Shown: positions 26,592 through 36,067 of the stretch, piece after piece
Layout: each line of letters starts with the position of its first letter
How positions within the stretch are numbered: the first letter of the stretch is position 1
NCBI GenBank assembly: GCA_938035945.1
Contig: CALHOU010000021.1
Span: forward strand, 1 to 64,000
Source of the DNA: an uncultured Granulosicoccaceae bacterium
GTDB taxonomy: Bacteria > Pseudomonadota > Gammaproteobacteria > Granulosicoccales > Granulosicoccaceae
Direction of reading: 5' to 3'
Length of the DNA stretch: 64,000 bases
Made by a program: the position numbers and the translations under genes
Notes under the pieces: model-generated
Told to the model about the DNA's origin: nothing
Databases searched by the model: none
The model's input: only the letters and a program-made list of their open reading frames with translations

Positions 26592-28124
26592 ATGAAAATA
26601 CGACAGTGCCGATCTGCTTTATTGTTAGCATTGTTTAGTGTTTGTGCATTATCTTCCTGTGCTATTAACCCCAAAAACTCAAACGCCAATTCAGAATCAA
26701 GTACCGCCGTATCGTCAGCGCAAGCCTTTAACGAATTAGTTAACAAAGGTGATGAGGCTCTATCGCGTCGAGCTTATGATGACGCGCAAGTACAATACGC
26801 GCTGGCCTTAAAGCAACAACCCGATGATATTGACTTACTGTATAAGCTCTCGGTTGTTCACTATGAGACCGACTCTTTCGATGTAGCGACAGAACTTCTG
26901 ATTGCCATTCTCAGTAAGAGCGAGCAGCATATTGGTGCGCATGAAATGCTTGGTCTGATCGCACTGAAGAATAAAGACATTGTGCGGGCCGAAGAAAGAC
27001 TTAACTCAGCGCTCAGTATCGACGCAACTCGATGGCGTTCTCAAAACGCTATGGGCATTGTAAAAGATATGCAATCTCAGCATGCCCAGGCTCAGCAACA
27101 TTTCTTGCAGGCCTTGCATAACACACCCAATAAAGCGCAAACACAGAATAATCTTGGATACTCTTATTATCTGGACGGTAGCTACCGGCAGGCCGAAAAA
27201 CATTTTCGCAATGCGACTCAGCTAAACAGTAACTACGAAAAGGCCTGGGCGAATCTGGGGCTTGTTTACGTTCGACTCAAACAATATGAAGATGCGCGAT
27301 ATGCTTTTAGTAAAGTTGTGGATGATCATGTTGCTGCAAACAACCTTGGCTACTTAAGCATGCTGCAGGGAGATACAGATATGGCCAGGCAGGAGCTTGC
27401 CCGGGCTGTATTAATTGCGCCAACCTACTATCCCAAGGCAAATGAAAATTTGAATAGCCTGAATGCACAGGGCGATCGCCCAGAGTATTTTTCAGCGCCA
27501 ACTGCGAAGAACGTTGCGGCAGAAGAAGTGTCGTCGAAGCAGCTCGCACAGCTTGCGGCTATCCCTAGCACGTCCAATGAGCCTGTCGGCACTGAGGCTA
27601 CACCGGCTGTAATTATTAAAGAAAGCGTATACAACGCTGCATTGAATGATCAATCGCAAGTTACACCGAAAGTTGCAGCGCAAGTGCAAACACAACCGGC
27701 AATCGGCAAAAGCCAAGCGGCAGTTAAAAAACAAAAAAGCTCGCCCGAACTAAATAGAGAGCTGAGTTCGCTGTACCTAGAATTTTTAGGTCATCAGCTG
27801 CGTGGTGGTAAGAAAGAACTTTATTATCCTTTGCTCAGTTTTCAGGCCAGCCATCAACTAGAGCCCACGGGAAAGCTCGATCAAGCGAGCGCCCGGGTAT
27901 TGCAAGCACAAACTATTGCGCGTGTTAAATCATTGCTCGAATCATTGGATTATGAAGTCAATACAGATATTGATGGAATGGACAGCAAATCGATTGCATC
28001 TTTGAATAGTTTTCAACAAGCCAACTCATTGCCACTGAGTACATCAGTGGACAAGTACACCATCGTTGCGCTCAAAGCCTATCTAAATGGCGGCAGTTTG
28101 ATCGCGAATAGCAGTTCCCAGTAG
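26592..28124 (+). CDS. tadD: TadD-like TPR lipoprotein with C-terminal extension
   Basis: About 510 residues from the ATG at 26592, which gives a clean lipoprotein signal (ALSSC near residue 22). The reading frame is open 78 bases further into tadC, but that start lacks a signal. Residues about 45-290 hold five to six TPR units (for example NLGYSYYLDGSYRQAEKHFR and AWANLGLVYVRLKQYEDARY), as in TadD. A Gln/Ala-rich linker follows. The last 130 residues contain two peptidoglycan-binding-like repeats (LLSFQASHQLEPTGKLD and SLNSFQQANSLPLS). Last gene of the Tad locus. Confidence 0.82.
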   Translation: MKIRQCRSALLLALFSVCALSSCAINPKNSNANSESSTAVSSAQAFNELVNKGDEALSRRAYDDAQVQYALALKQQPDDIDLLYKLSVVHYETDSFDVATELLIAILSKSEQHIGAHEMLGLIALKNKDIVRAEERLNSALSIDATRWRSQNAMGIVKDMQSQHAQAQQHFLQALHNTPNKAQTQNNLGYSYYLDGSYRQAEKHFRNATQLNSNYEKAWANLGLVYVRLKQYEDARYAFSKVVDDHVAANNLGYLSMLQGDTDMARQELARAVLIAPTYYPKANENLNSLNAQGDRPEYFSAPTAKNVAAEEVSSKQLAQLAAIPSTSNEPVGTEATPAVIIKESVYNAALNDQSQVTPKVAAQVQTQPAIGKSQAAVKKQKSSPELNRELSSLYLEFLGHQLRGGKKELYYPLLSFQASHQLEPTGKLDQASARVLQAQTIARVKSLLESLDYEVNTDIDGMDSKSIASLNSFQQANSLPLSTSVDKYTIVALKAYLNGGSLIANSSSQ

Positions 28125-28193
28125 TAACCCATAGGCCCAAGCCAAAAAATATGCGCGTGATCGTGGGGATGAGACCTGTCGGTAAAAAATAAA

Positions 28194-28209
28194 TTGACCA
28201 TTTGGATAA
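28194..28209. promoter_or_regulatory. RutR-type operator upstream of preT
   Basis: TTGACCA-TT-TGGATAA matches the E. coli RutR consensus TTGACCAnnTGGTCAA at 12 of 14 defined positions. It lies about 50 bases before the preT start, where a repressor would block the promoter. A RutR orthologue is encoded downstream. Confidence 0.7.
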
Positions 28210-28257
28210 AAATTGTTTTAATCAGTTAGGACTACAAATTTTGCCGAGGTTTTAAGC

Positions 28258-29568
28258 GTGGGTAGCGGGTTAATTCAGAAATTATCGACCGATCTTCACC
28301 AGCCGTTGAGCAAGCACGAAGCTCTGGTCGAGTCGGATCGCTGTTACTTTTGCCATGATGCGCCGTGCGTCACTGCTTGTCCCACTGGCATCGACATCCC
28401 ACTTTTTATTCGCCAAATCAGTACTGACAACCCTCTGGGGTCTGCTAAGACCATATTTGATGAGAATATTTTTGGCGGAATGTGCGCGCGCGTATGTCCC
28501 ACCGAAACGCTATGTGAACAGGTCTGCGTAAGAAATACCGCCGAAGAGCGGCCGGTAAAAATTGGTGAATTGCAGCGTTATTCAACTGACCAAATGATGA
28601 ATACGGGCAAGCAACCCTATACCAAAGCGGCGCCAACAAATAAGCATGTTGCTGTTGTGGGTGCAGGGCCTGCTGGACTATCTTGTGCGCATAGACTTGC
28701 GCTACACGGTCATACGGTGACTGTGTTTGATGCTTTGCCAAAGGCTGGTGGGTTAAATGAATACGGTATCGCCGCCTATAAAACGGTAGATAACTTCGCG
28801 CAACGCGAAGCTGATTACATACTCTCAATAGGTGGTATCGAAGTTAAACATGAGCAACGCCTAGGAGATGCATTTACCCTCGAATCATTAAAAGCCGATT
28901 TCGATGCGGTCTTTGTTGGCATTGGTTTAGGGGATGTCAATGATGCTGGCTTGAATGCAGATCAATATAAAAACGTTGAAAACGCGGTTGATTTTATTGC
29001 GCGTTTACGGCAATCGCAAAACCCTGCCGATGTAAGTGTTGGTCGACGCGTTATTGTCATTGGCGGTGGAATGACCGCAATAGATGCTGCGGTACAATCC
29101 AAAATGCTTGGTGCTGAAGATGTAAGCGTCATTTATCGACGCGCCCAATCGCAAATGAATGCCAGTACCTATGAGCAAGAACTAGCACAAACCAATGGCG
29201 TGCTGCTTAAAACACAACTGCAACCGAAATCGCTTATCGCAGAGTCGGGCTTGGTGACGGGCGTCGAATTCGAATACACCGAAGTCCAAAACAATGGCTT
29301 GGTCGGCACCGGTGAGACGATCACGGTTGCCTGCGATTCGGTTTTAATGGCCATCGGCCAAACCTTAAGTGAGCAGGCACAACAAAGTGAATTAGAGCTT
29401 GCGAATGGGCGCATTCAGGTTGATGAAGAACAACGTAGCAGTGATGCCAAGGTTTGGGCAGGCGGGGATTGTGCCAGCAACTTTGAAGACCTGACGGTCG
29501 CTGCAGTGCAATCGGGTAAGCTTGCGGCTGAATCTATTCATCGCGCATTATCGAATAAATCGGCATAA
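28258..29568 (+). CDS. preT: NAD-dependent dihydropyrimidine dehydrogenase, subunit PreT
   Basis: A 436-residue flavin and iron-sulfur subunit that feeds electrons from NAD(P)H to PreA for reduction of uracil and thymine. The N-terminal cysteines CYFCHDAPCVTACPTGID (28-45) and CARVCP...CEQVC bind clusters. FAD site VVGAGPAGLSCAHRLA near 131 and a second dinucleotide site VIGGGMTAIDAA near 270 follow. AGGDC near the C-terminus closes the FAD domain. It starts at GTG after a GAGG ribosome binding site and is followed by preA after 40 bases. Confidence 0.95.
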   Translation: MGSGLIQKLSTDLHQPLSKHEALVESDRCYFCHDAPCVTACPTGIDIPLFIRQISTDNPLGSAKTIFDENIFGGMCARVCPTETLCEQVCVRNTAEERPVKIGELQRYSTDQMMNTGKQPYTKAAPTNKHVAVVGAGPAGLSCAHRLALHGHTVTVFDALPKAGGLNEYGIAAYKTVDNFAQREADYILSIGGIEVKHEQRLGDAFTLESLKADFDAVFVGIGLGDVNDAGLNADQYKNVENAVDFIARLRQSQNPADVSVGRRVIVIGGGMTAIDAAVQSKMLGAEDVSVIYRRAQSQMNASTYEQELAQTNGVLLKTQLQPKSLIAESGLVTGVEFEYTEVQNNGLVGTGETITVACDSVLMAIGQTLSEQAQQSELELANGRIQVDEEQRSSDAKVWAGGDCASNFEDLTVAAVQSGKLAAESIHRALSNKSA

Positions 29569-29608
29569 ATTAATCGGCATTGTTTAATCCGCATAAGAAG
29601 GCAAACAC

Positions 29609-30907
29609 ATGGTTGATCTAAGTTCAAATTTCCTGGGTATCAGCTCACCGAATCCTTTTTGGTTAGCGTCGGCGCCACCGACCGACAAAGAAACCAATGT
29701 TGTGCGCGCTTTTGAAGCAGGTTGGGGTGGCGTTGTCTGGAAAACTCTGGGCGAAGATCCCAACATCGTCAACGTAAACGGTCCACGATACGGCGCTATC
29801 TATTCAGCCGATAGAACGCTAATGGGTTTGAATAATATTGAACTAATAACCGACCGTCCCCTACAGACTAATCTTGATGAAATCGCTCGTGTAAAAAAAG
29901 ACTGGCCCGATCGGGCGATGGTTGTGTCCTTAATGGTTCCGTGCGAGGAAAGTAACTGGAAGAATATCGTAAAAAAAGTTGAAGACACTGGCGCCGACGG
30001 ATTAGAACTTAATTTTGGTTGTCCGCACGGCATGTCGGAAAGAGGAATGGGCGCAGCGGTTGGTCAAGTACCGGAATACATTCAAATGGTCACTGCGTGG
30101 TGCAAGCAATACTCTTCTCTGCCAGTTATTGTAAAGCTCACCCCAAACATCACAGACATTCGCATGCCCGCAAGAGCAGCCAACGCTGGTGGCGCCGATG
30201 CTGTATCGTTGATAAATACGATCAGCTCAATTATTAGTGTAAATCTAGACACTATGTCGCCTGAGCCATCTATCGATGGCTGGGGGTCGCACGGCGGGTA
30301 CTGCGGTCCGGCGGTTAAGCCCATTGCAATGAACATGGTCGCAGAGATTGCGCGTGATCCTGAAACGGCGAACTTGCCCATCTCTGGAATTGGTGGAATC
30401 ACCACATGGAGAGATGCTGCTGAATTTATGACTTTGGGGGCGCAAAATGTTCAGGTGTGTACGGCTGCAATGACTTATGGTTTCAAGATCATTGATGAGC
30501 TTACTACCGGCTTGGCAAATTGGATGGAGTCGGCGGGTTATAACAAACTCGATGACTTTGTCGGCAAAGCAACACCTAACGTCAAAGACTGGCAAAACCT
30601 AAATTTAAATTACATTGCGAAAGCCAAAATAGATCAAGACGCATGCATATCTTGTGGTCGATGTCATGTGGTTTGCGAAGATACCTCTCATCAGGCCATC
30701 ACTTCAACCGTGAACGGTGAACGCCGGTTTGAAGTTATTGACGAAGAGTGCGTTGGTTGTAATTTGTGTGTCAGTGTTTGTCCGGTCGACAACTGCATCA
30801 CAATGGAACAGCAAACCAGTGGTGTGGATGCAAGAACGGGGAAGCCAATCAATCCGAACTATGAGAATTGGACAACGCATCCAAACAATCCGGCAAGTGC
30901 TGGTTAA
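29609..30907 (+). CDS. preA: NAD-dependent dihydropyrimidine dehydrogenase, subunit PreA
   Basis: A 432-residue catalytic subunit reducing uracil and thymine to dihydropyrimidines. An FMN-binding barrel of dihydroorotate dehydrogenase type (residues 1-320) has LNFGCPHGMSERGMG, VIVKLTPNITDI and ISGIGGITTWRDAAEF. The C-terminus carries two 4Fe-4S motifs, CISCGRCHVVC and CVGCNLCVSVCP. The site that holds the active cysteine in the mammalian enzyme (GLACGQ) reads GAAVGQ here. As far as I recall E. coli PreA also has Val, so this looks like a family difference. It converges on rutR with a four-base overlap. Confidence 0.95.
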   Translation: MVDLSSNFLGISSPNPFWLASAPPTDKETNVVRAFEAGWGGVVWKTLGEDPNIVNVNGPRYGAIYSADRTLMGLNNIELITDRPLQTNLDEIARVKKDWPDRAMVVSLMVPCEESNWKNIVKKVEDTGADGLELNFGCPHGMSERGMGAAVGQVPEYIQMVTAWCKQYSSLPVIVKLTPNITDIRMPARAANAGGADAVSLINTISSIISVNLDTMSPEPSIDGWGSHGGYCGPAVKPIAMNMVAEIARDPETANLPISGIGGITTWRDAAEFMTLGAQNVQVCTAAMTYGFKIIDELTTGLANWMESAGYNKLDDFVGKATPNVKDWQNLNLNYIAKAKIDQDACISCGRCHVVCEDTSHQAITSTVNGERRFEVIDEECVGCNLCVSVCPVDNCITMEQQTSGVDARTGKPINPNYENWTTHPNNPASAG

Positions 30908-31521
30908 TGCTTGGGGGCAAGTCCGTTGATTAAGAGCTGCTTGAGTGTGGCTTCGGCATCGTCAAATAATTTATCGTCGCCGTCGTCATGCAAGAATTGA
31001 ATTTGCGGCATAAAGTCCGCGTAGTGTTGTGTGGTAGACCAGATAAAAAAGAGTAAATGCAGCGGATTAATTGGGGCGAGCTGATCGTCGTCAATCCATT
31101 GCTGAATAACGGAGCACTTAGTGTCAACCTGCGCACGCAATTCGTCCTGCAGGTAATAGCCAATCATCGGGGCACCGCTAATAATTTCATTGGCAAATAG
31201 CCTTGAAGCAGCAGGGGATCGGCGTGACATTTGTAATTTTGCTCGAGCATACAGCCAAAGTTCGTCGAGTGGTTCGCCATTAGGGTTGAGTGTTTCTAAT
31301 GGAGTAAGCCAGGCGTCAATGGTTTGTTGGAGCACGGCGACGTAGATATCTTGTTTGCGGCGAAAGTAGTACAACACATTGGCCTTCGACATACCGGCAG
31401 TTGTTGCAATTTGCTCAACTGTCGTGCCTCGAAAACCGTGTGCTGAAAATTCTTGCAAGGCTGCCTCAAGTACACGCTGTGTGTTTTCGGTCTGTATGCG
31501 AGTGGTTTTTTTTTCGGCCAT
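30904..31521 (-). CDS. rutR: TetR-family pyrimidine-responsive regulator RutR
   Basis: About 205 residues from the ATG at 31521; an upstream in-frame TTG at 31551 is less likely. The N-terminal helix-turn-helix reads TTVEQIATTAGMSKANVLYYF. The ligand domain keeps RutR features: WLTPLETL, RRSPAASRLFANE, LAPINPLHLLFFIWSTTQHYADF and PQIQF, which match E. coli RutR closely by eye. RutR binds uracil and thymine, which release it from DNA. Two RutR-like sites flank the pathway genes, so it probably represses preTA and the downstream hydrolase operon. Confidence 0.92.
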   Translation of the reverse strand: MAEKKTTRIQTENTQRVLEAALQEFSAHGFRGTTVEQIATTAGMSKANVLYYFRRKQDIYVAVLQQTIDAWLTPLETLNPNGEPLDELWLYARAKLQMSRRSPAASRLFANEIISGAPMIGYYLQDELRAQVDTKCSVIQQWIDDDQLAPINPLHLLFFIWSTTQHYADFMPQIQFLHDDGDDKLFDDAEATLKQLLINGLAPKH

Positions 31522-31543
31522 GAGATTATAGTGCGGGTGTTGT

Positions 31544-31559
31544 TTGACCAAGCAATTAA
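31544..31559. promoter_or_regulatory. possible RutR half-site operator
   Basis: TTGACCA-AG-CAATTAA has a perfect first RutR half-site and a weak second half (3 of 7). It lies between rutR and the carbamoylase gene, where it could serve autoregulation or control of the hydrolase and transporter genes. Weaker than the preT site. Confidence 0.4.
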
Positions 31560-31626
31560 GTTACGATAGCGTGAATCAATGCGGCTGTCGAGCCATTGCA
31601 ACCACAATTTATACTTTGGAGTTTTA

Positions 31627-32877
31627 ATGATGTCTATCACCAGCAATATGAAAATCAATAGCGACAGGCTGTGGGATTCGCTAATGGAGATGGCAAAAAT
31701 TGGTCCGGGTATTGCCGGTGGCAACAATCGTCAAACTCTGACTGATGATGATGCGCTCGGCCGAGCTTTATTTAAAAAATGGTGTGACGAGGCGGGATGC
31801 ACCATGGGTATTGATGCCATGGGCACCATGTTCGCACGGCGCGAAGGTACCGACCCAGCTGCGTTGCCGGTGTACGTTGGCAGTCATCTCGATACGCAGC
31901 CTACAGGTGGTAAATACGATGGTGTGCTCGGTGTATTGGGCGGCTTGGAAATCATTCGCCAACTCAACGATCTGAATATTAAAACCAAACACCCCATCGT
32001 AGTGACTAACTGGACAAACGAAGAAGGCACACGGTTCGCCCCAGCGATGGTTGCATCGGGTGTATTCGCAGGAATACACACGCTCGATTGGGCATACGAT
32101 CGAAAGGATGCGGCAGGCTTGAAGCTGGGCGATGAGCTTAAACGCATTGGTTATTGCGGTGAAGAAAAAGTGGGTGATCGAAAAATGCATGCGTTTTTCG
32201 AACTACACATCGAACAAGGGCCAATTCTTGAAATTGAAGGTAAAGACATTGGTGTGGTAACCCACGGACAAGGCCTGAAGTGGTTGGAAGTCACGCTTAC
32301 TGGGCGTGAATCGCATACCGGTTCCACACCTATGCCAATGCGAGTTAATGCAGGCTTAGGAATGGCACGCATCACCGAGCTAGTTAATGAGATTGCATTA
32401 AGTCATGCACCACATGCTGTGGGTGCGATTGGCCACTGCGATGTTTACCCGAACTCGCGAAATATCATCCCTGGTAAAACTGTTTTCACTATCGACTTCC
32501 GGCATCCGCAAAAAGAAGTGATCAGTGATATGGAAAACCGATTGCGTGAGGGTGCTAAAAAAATCGCAGACGATATTGGCCTGGGTATGGAAATAGAAGA
32601 GGTTGGTGGTTTTGACCCGGTTGAATTTGATGAAAATTGTGTAAGTGCTGTACGCGCCGCGGCCGAACGGCTTGGGTATAGTCATCGTGATTTGGTGTCG
32701 GGCGCTGGACACGATGCCTGCTGGATTAACCGCGTAGCACCAACGGCCATGGTGATGTGCCCATGTGTCGATGGCTTGTCGCACAACGAAGCTGAAGATA
32801 TATCGCAAGAGTGGGCCACAGCTGGTGCCAATGTGTTGTTTCATGCTGTGGTCGAAACTGCACAAATAGTAGATTAA
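31627..32877 (+). CDS. Zn-dependent hydantoinase/carbamoylase family hydrolase, probable beta-ureidopropionase
   Basis: About 416 residues from the ATG at 31627 (GGAG five bases before; 31630 is also possible; the frame is open to 31579). An M20-type amidohydrolase with zinc ligands in YVGSHLDTQPTGGKYDGVLG, TNWTNEEGTRFAP and FFELHIEQGP, and the dimer-domain signature GRESHTGSTPMPMR. The last metal site is in SGAGHDACW. In this cluster it should hydrolyse N-carbamoyl-beta-alanine or its methyl form, the last step of reductive pyrimidine degradation. The family also contains N-carbamoyl-L-amino acid hydrolases and allantoate amidohydrolases, so the reaction is inferred from neighbours. Confidence 0.88.
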   Translation: MMSITSNMKINSDRLWDSLMEMAKIGPGIAGGNNRQTLTDDDALGRALFKKWCDEAGCTMGIDAMGTMFARREGTDPAALPVYVGSHLDTQPTGGKYDGVLGVLGGLEIIRQLNDLNIKTKHPIVVTNWTNEEGTRFAPAMVASGVFAGIHTLDWAYDRKDAAGLKLGDELKRIGYCGEEKVGDRKMHAFFELHIEQGPILEIEGKDIGVVTHGQGLKWLEVTLTGRESHTGSTPMPMRVNAGLGMARITELVNEIALSHAPHAVGAIGHCDVYPNSRNIIPGKTVFTIDFRHPQKEVISDMENRLREGAKKIADDIGLGMEIEEVGGFDPVEFDENCVSAVRAAAERLGYSHRDLVSGAGHDACWINRVAPTAMVMCPCVDGLSHNEAEDISQEWATAGANVLFHAVVETAQIVD

Positions 32878-32907
32878 AACGAATCGAAAAAATTAGGGAG
32901 AGGTGTT

Positions 32908-34362
32908 ATGTCAACCGTTATTAAAGGCGGCACGGTAGTAAATGCAGATCGTAGCTTTACTGCTGATGTACTAATAGAAAAAGGCATCATCACAGATGTT
33001 GGTGCGAATTTATCGGGTGATGAAACACTGGATGCTTCTGGTTGTTATGTTATGCCAGGTGGTATCGACCCGCACACACATCTGGAAATGCCATTTATGG
33101 GTACCTACTCATCCGATGATTTTGAATCGGGAACCCGCGCGGCTTTATCTGGTGGTACCACTATGGTTGTCGATTTTTGCTTGCCTGCGCCTGGGCAGTC
33201 ACTGCTCGAAGCACGACAAATGTGGGACAACAAAACTTCAAAAGCATCGTGCGACTTTTCATTTCACATGGCGATCACCTGGTGGAGCGAGCAGGTCTTC
33301 AACGAAATGGCAACCGTTGTTGATAGCGGCATCAACACTTTTAAACATTTCCTCGCTTATAAAGGTGCGCTGATGGTCGATGACGATGAAATGTATTCAT
33401 CGTTTAAACGCTGCGCAGCGCTTGGAGCCATGCCGTTGGTACACGCAGAAAACGGTGACGTTGTAGCGCAACTGCAAGCAAGTCTTATGGAAGAAGGCAA
33501 TACAGGCCCAGAAGCACATGCTTACTCGCGGCCAACGCAAGTTGAAGGTGAGGCATCCAATCGTGCCATCATGATTGCAGATATGGCCGGTGTGCCACTG
33601 TACATTGTGCATGTATCTTGTGAAGAGGCACATGAGGCGATTCGTCGTGCCAGGCAAAATGGCAAGCGTGTATACGGTGAGCCATTGATTCAACATTTAA
33701 CGCTGGATGAATCTGAATACGCAAATGCCGATTGGGACCATGCTGCACGACGCGTTATGTCACCACCATTTAGGAACAAGTTACATCAAGATTCACTATG
33801 GGCCGGCCTTGCCGCCGGCTCTTTACAAGTTGTTGCGACAGATCACTGCGCGTTTACGACTGAGCAAAAACGTTTCGGGCTTGGTGACTTTACGAAAATC
33901 CCTAACGGTACGGGTGGTCTTGAAGATCGAATGCCGGTGTTATGGAGCAAGGGTGTCAATACCGGCCGGCTCACGATGAATGAATTTGTGGCGGTTACCT
34001 CAACTAATATTGCTCAAATTCTAAATACTTATCCGCGTAAGGGCGTGGTCATGGAAGGTGCAGACGCAGATTTGGTTGTCTGGGATCCTAAAAGAACAAA
34101 AACTATAACGGCCAGTAAACAACAGTCAGCCATTGACTACAATGTCTTCGAAGGATTTGAGCTAACCGGGTTGCCGCGGTTCACCATAACTCGTGGCCAG
34201 GTGGCCGTAACCGAAGACACCATCAACTCGCAAGAAGGGCACGGTAAATTTGTTCCGCGCGATGCCTATCCAGCGGTTAACAAGGCATTGTCTAAATGGA
34301 AAGAGCTGACCAACCCGCAACCGATTAAACGCGATCCAGCCAAAATGCCAGCAGGGGTTTAA
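32908..34362 (+). CDS. hydA: dihydropyrimidinase
   Basis: A 484-residue cyclic amidohydrolase opening the ring of dihydrouracil and dihydrothymine. Metal ligands are seen in GGIDPHTHLEMPF, in the carboxylated lysine region NTFKHFLAYKGALMV near residue 150, in LVHAENGD, VHVSCEEAHEAI and VVATDHCAF. PNGTGGLEDRMPVL is also typical of the family. Ribosome binding site GGGAGAGG precedes the ATG. It lies between the carbamoylase and the ABC transporter, all in one direction with gaps of at most about 45 bases. Confidence 0.95.
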   Translation: MSTVIKGGTVVNADRSFTADVLIEKGIITDVGANLSGDETLDASGCYVMPGGIDPHTHLEMPFMGTYSSDDFESGTRAALSGGTTMVVDFCLPAPGQSLLEARQMWDNKTSKASCDFSFHMAITWWSEQVFNEMATVVDSGINTFKHFLAYKGALMVDDDEMYSSFKRCAALGAMPLVHAENGDVVAQLQASLMEEGNTGPEAHAYSRPTQVEGEASNRAIMIADMAGVPLYIVHVSCEEAHEAIRRARQNGKRVYGEPLIQHLTLDESEYANADWDHAARRVMSPPFRNKLHQDSLWAGLAAGSLQVVATDHCAFTTEQKRFGLGDFTKIPNGTGGLEDRMPVLWSKGVNTGRLTMNEFVAVTSTNIAQILNTYPRKGVVMEGADADLVVWDPKRTKTITASKQQSAIDYNVFEGFELTGLPRFTITRGQVAVTEDTINSQEGHGKFVPRDAYPAVNKALSKWKELTNPQPIKRDPAKMPAGV

Positions 34363-34370
34363 GCAGCTCA

Positions 34371-35180
34371 GTGAGTAACACAGAAAACAGTTCCACCAGC
34401 AATGTTATCGACATAGAAAATCTTTCGCTAACATTTCAAACTGGCGATGGCGCGGTAGAGGCGCTAAGCGATATTAACCTTGGTATTGAACAAGGCGATT
34501 TTGTATCGCTTATCGGACCCTCGGGTTGTGGCAAAACAACATTGCTACGCGTTATCGCTGACCTTGAGCATGCCACCTCAGGTGCTGTCAAAGTAAACAA
34601 CATGACGCCTGAGCAGGCACGACGTGAACGCGCTTATGGTTATGTGTTTCAGGCCGCAGCCTTGTATCCGTGGCGCACCATTGCAAAGAACGTGGCCTTG
34701 CCATTGGAAATAATGGGCCTGAGTGCGGCTGAGCGGCGCGAACGCATTGAACGCAACTTGGCTTTGGTGGATTTAGCCGGCTTTGAAAAGAAATACCCGT
34801 GGCAACTTTCTGGGGGTATGCAACAACGAGCCTCGATCGCGCGTGCCTTAGCCGTGGAACCCGATCTTTTATTAATGGATGAACCCTTTGGCGCTTTAGA
34901 TGAGATTGTCAGAGACCATCTTAACGAGCAGTTGCTGGCCTTATGGGCAAAAACCAATAAAACGGTGGTGTTTGTTACGCACTCCATTCCAGAGGCAGTT
35001 TATCTGTCGAGCCACATTGTCGTAATGTCGCCACGCCCGGGCCGGATCCACGACATCATTAAGTCTGATCTGCCGCCCGACAGAAATTTGGATATTCGAG
35101 AAACGCCTGAATTCATGAAGCTTGCCAATCGCGTGCGTGATGGTTTACGCGCAGGTCATAGCTACGACGTTAATCAATGA
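34371..35180 (+). CDS. ABC transporter ATP-binding protein (pyrimidine cluster)
   Basis: A 269-residue ATPase of the nitrate/sulfonate/thiamine-precursor importer type. Walker A GPSGCGKTT near residue 47, Q-loop VFQAAALYPW, signature LSGGMQQRASIARAL, Walker B LLLMDEPFGALDE and H-loop VFVTHSIPEAV are intact. GTG start nine bases after hydA and a four-base overlap with the first permease gene. The substrate is inferred from context to be uracil, thymine or a breakdown product. Confidence 0.92.
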   Translation: MSNTENSSTSNVIDIENLSLTFQTGDGAVEALSDINLGIEQGDFVSLIGPSGCGKTTLLRVIADLEHATSGAVKVNNMTPEQARRERAYGYVFQAAALYPWRTIAKNVALPLEIMGLSAAERRERIERNLALVDLAGFEKKYPWQLSGGMQQRASIARALAVEPDLLLMDEPFGALDEIVRDHLNEQLLALWAKTNKTVVFVTHSIPEAVYLSSHIVVMSPRPGRIHDIIKSDLPPDRNLDIRETPEFMKLANRVRDGLRAGHSYDVNQ

Positions 35181-36067
35181 AGACGCACACACTACGTGAA
35201 TCGTTCGTACCTGTTGTCGTTGTACTGTGTGCAATTGTATTGCTTTGGTATGCGGCCACGGTTTTCCTCAATATCCCTTGGCAACGAGATGTTTATGAAC
35301 GCGCCAATAATACAGACTACAGCGTTGTCGAGATGGTCTCCGCCACCATGTCGCAGGAACGGCCCGTTATGCCGGCGCCGCATCAAGTGGCACAAGAAGT
35401 CTATAAAACAACGGTTGAGAAAAAAATTACTTCCAAACGCAGTTTGATTTTCCATTCGGGTGTGACTTTATCATCTGCCCTGTTAGGTTTTTTACTCGGT
35501 ACCTTGTTGGGTATTCTGCTGGCGGTACTCATTGTCTATAATCGTGCGTTAAACAAAAGCCTTATGCCTTGGATAATCACGTCGCAAACCATACCCATAT
35601 TGGCAGTGGCACCCATGATTATTGTCGTATTGAATGCCGTTGGCATCCAGGGCTTGTTGCCTAAAGCGTTTATCTCCATGTATTTGAGTTTCTTCCCCGT
35701 GGTTGTTGGTATGGTTAAAGGCTTAACATCAGCCGATTCAAGTCACACCGACTTAATGCACACGTACAACGCATCGGCGGCACAAACGTTTTGGAAACTG
35801 CGTCTGCCAACCTCATTGCCTTATTTGTTCACCAGCATGAAAGTCGCGGTTGCGATTGCGATGGTTGGCGCAATTGTGGCAGAACTGCCAACCGGTGCGG
35901 TGGCCGGTCTCGGCGCGCGTTTGCTTGCAGGGTCTTATTATGGGCAAACCATACAGATATGGTCAGCATTGGTTATGGCATCCTTACTCGCCGCGCTGTT
36001 GGTGATGTGTGTAGGGTTGATTGGTAAACTGGTTAATCGGCGTATGGGGCTGGCACATCATGCTTAG
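35177..36067 (+). CDS. ABC transporter permease 1
   Basis: A 296-residue BPD-type inner membrane permease with about six helices. A long periplasmic segment follows the first helix (about residues 32-85). The EAA-type loop lies in the region TYNASAAQTFWKLRLPTSLP near residue 200. It overlaps the ATPase gene by ATGA and the second permease gene by eight bases. It should pair with permease 2 as a heterodimer. Confidence 0.9.
   Translation: MKTHTLRESFVPVVVVLCAIVLLWYAATVFLNIPWQRDVYERANNTDYSVVEMVSATMSQERPVMPAPHQVAQEVYKTTVEKKITSKRSLIFHSGVTLSSALLGFLLGTLLGILLAVLIVYNRALNKSLMPWIITSQTIPILAVAPMIIVVLNAVGIQGLLPKAFISMYLSFFPVVVGMVKGLTSADSSHTDLMHTYNASAAQTFWKLRLPTSLPYLFTSMKVAVAIAMVGAIVAELPTGAVAGLGARLLAGSYYGQTIQIWSALVMASLLAALLVMCVGLIGKLVNRRMGLAHHA

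Noticed and set aside
30061-30130. Loss of the catalytic cysteine in PreA
   Set aside because: GAAVGQ replaces the mammalian GLACGQ, but bacterial PreA proteins appear to share this, so it is not a defect of this gene.
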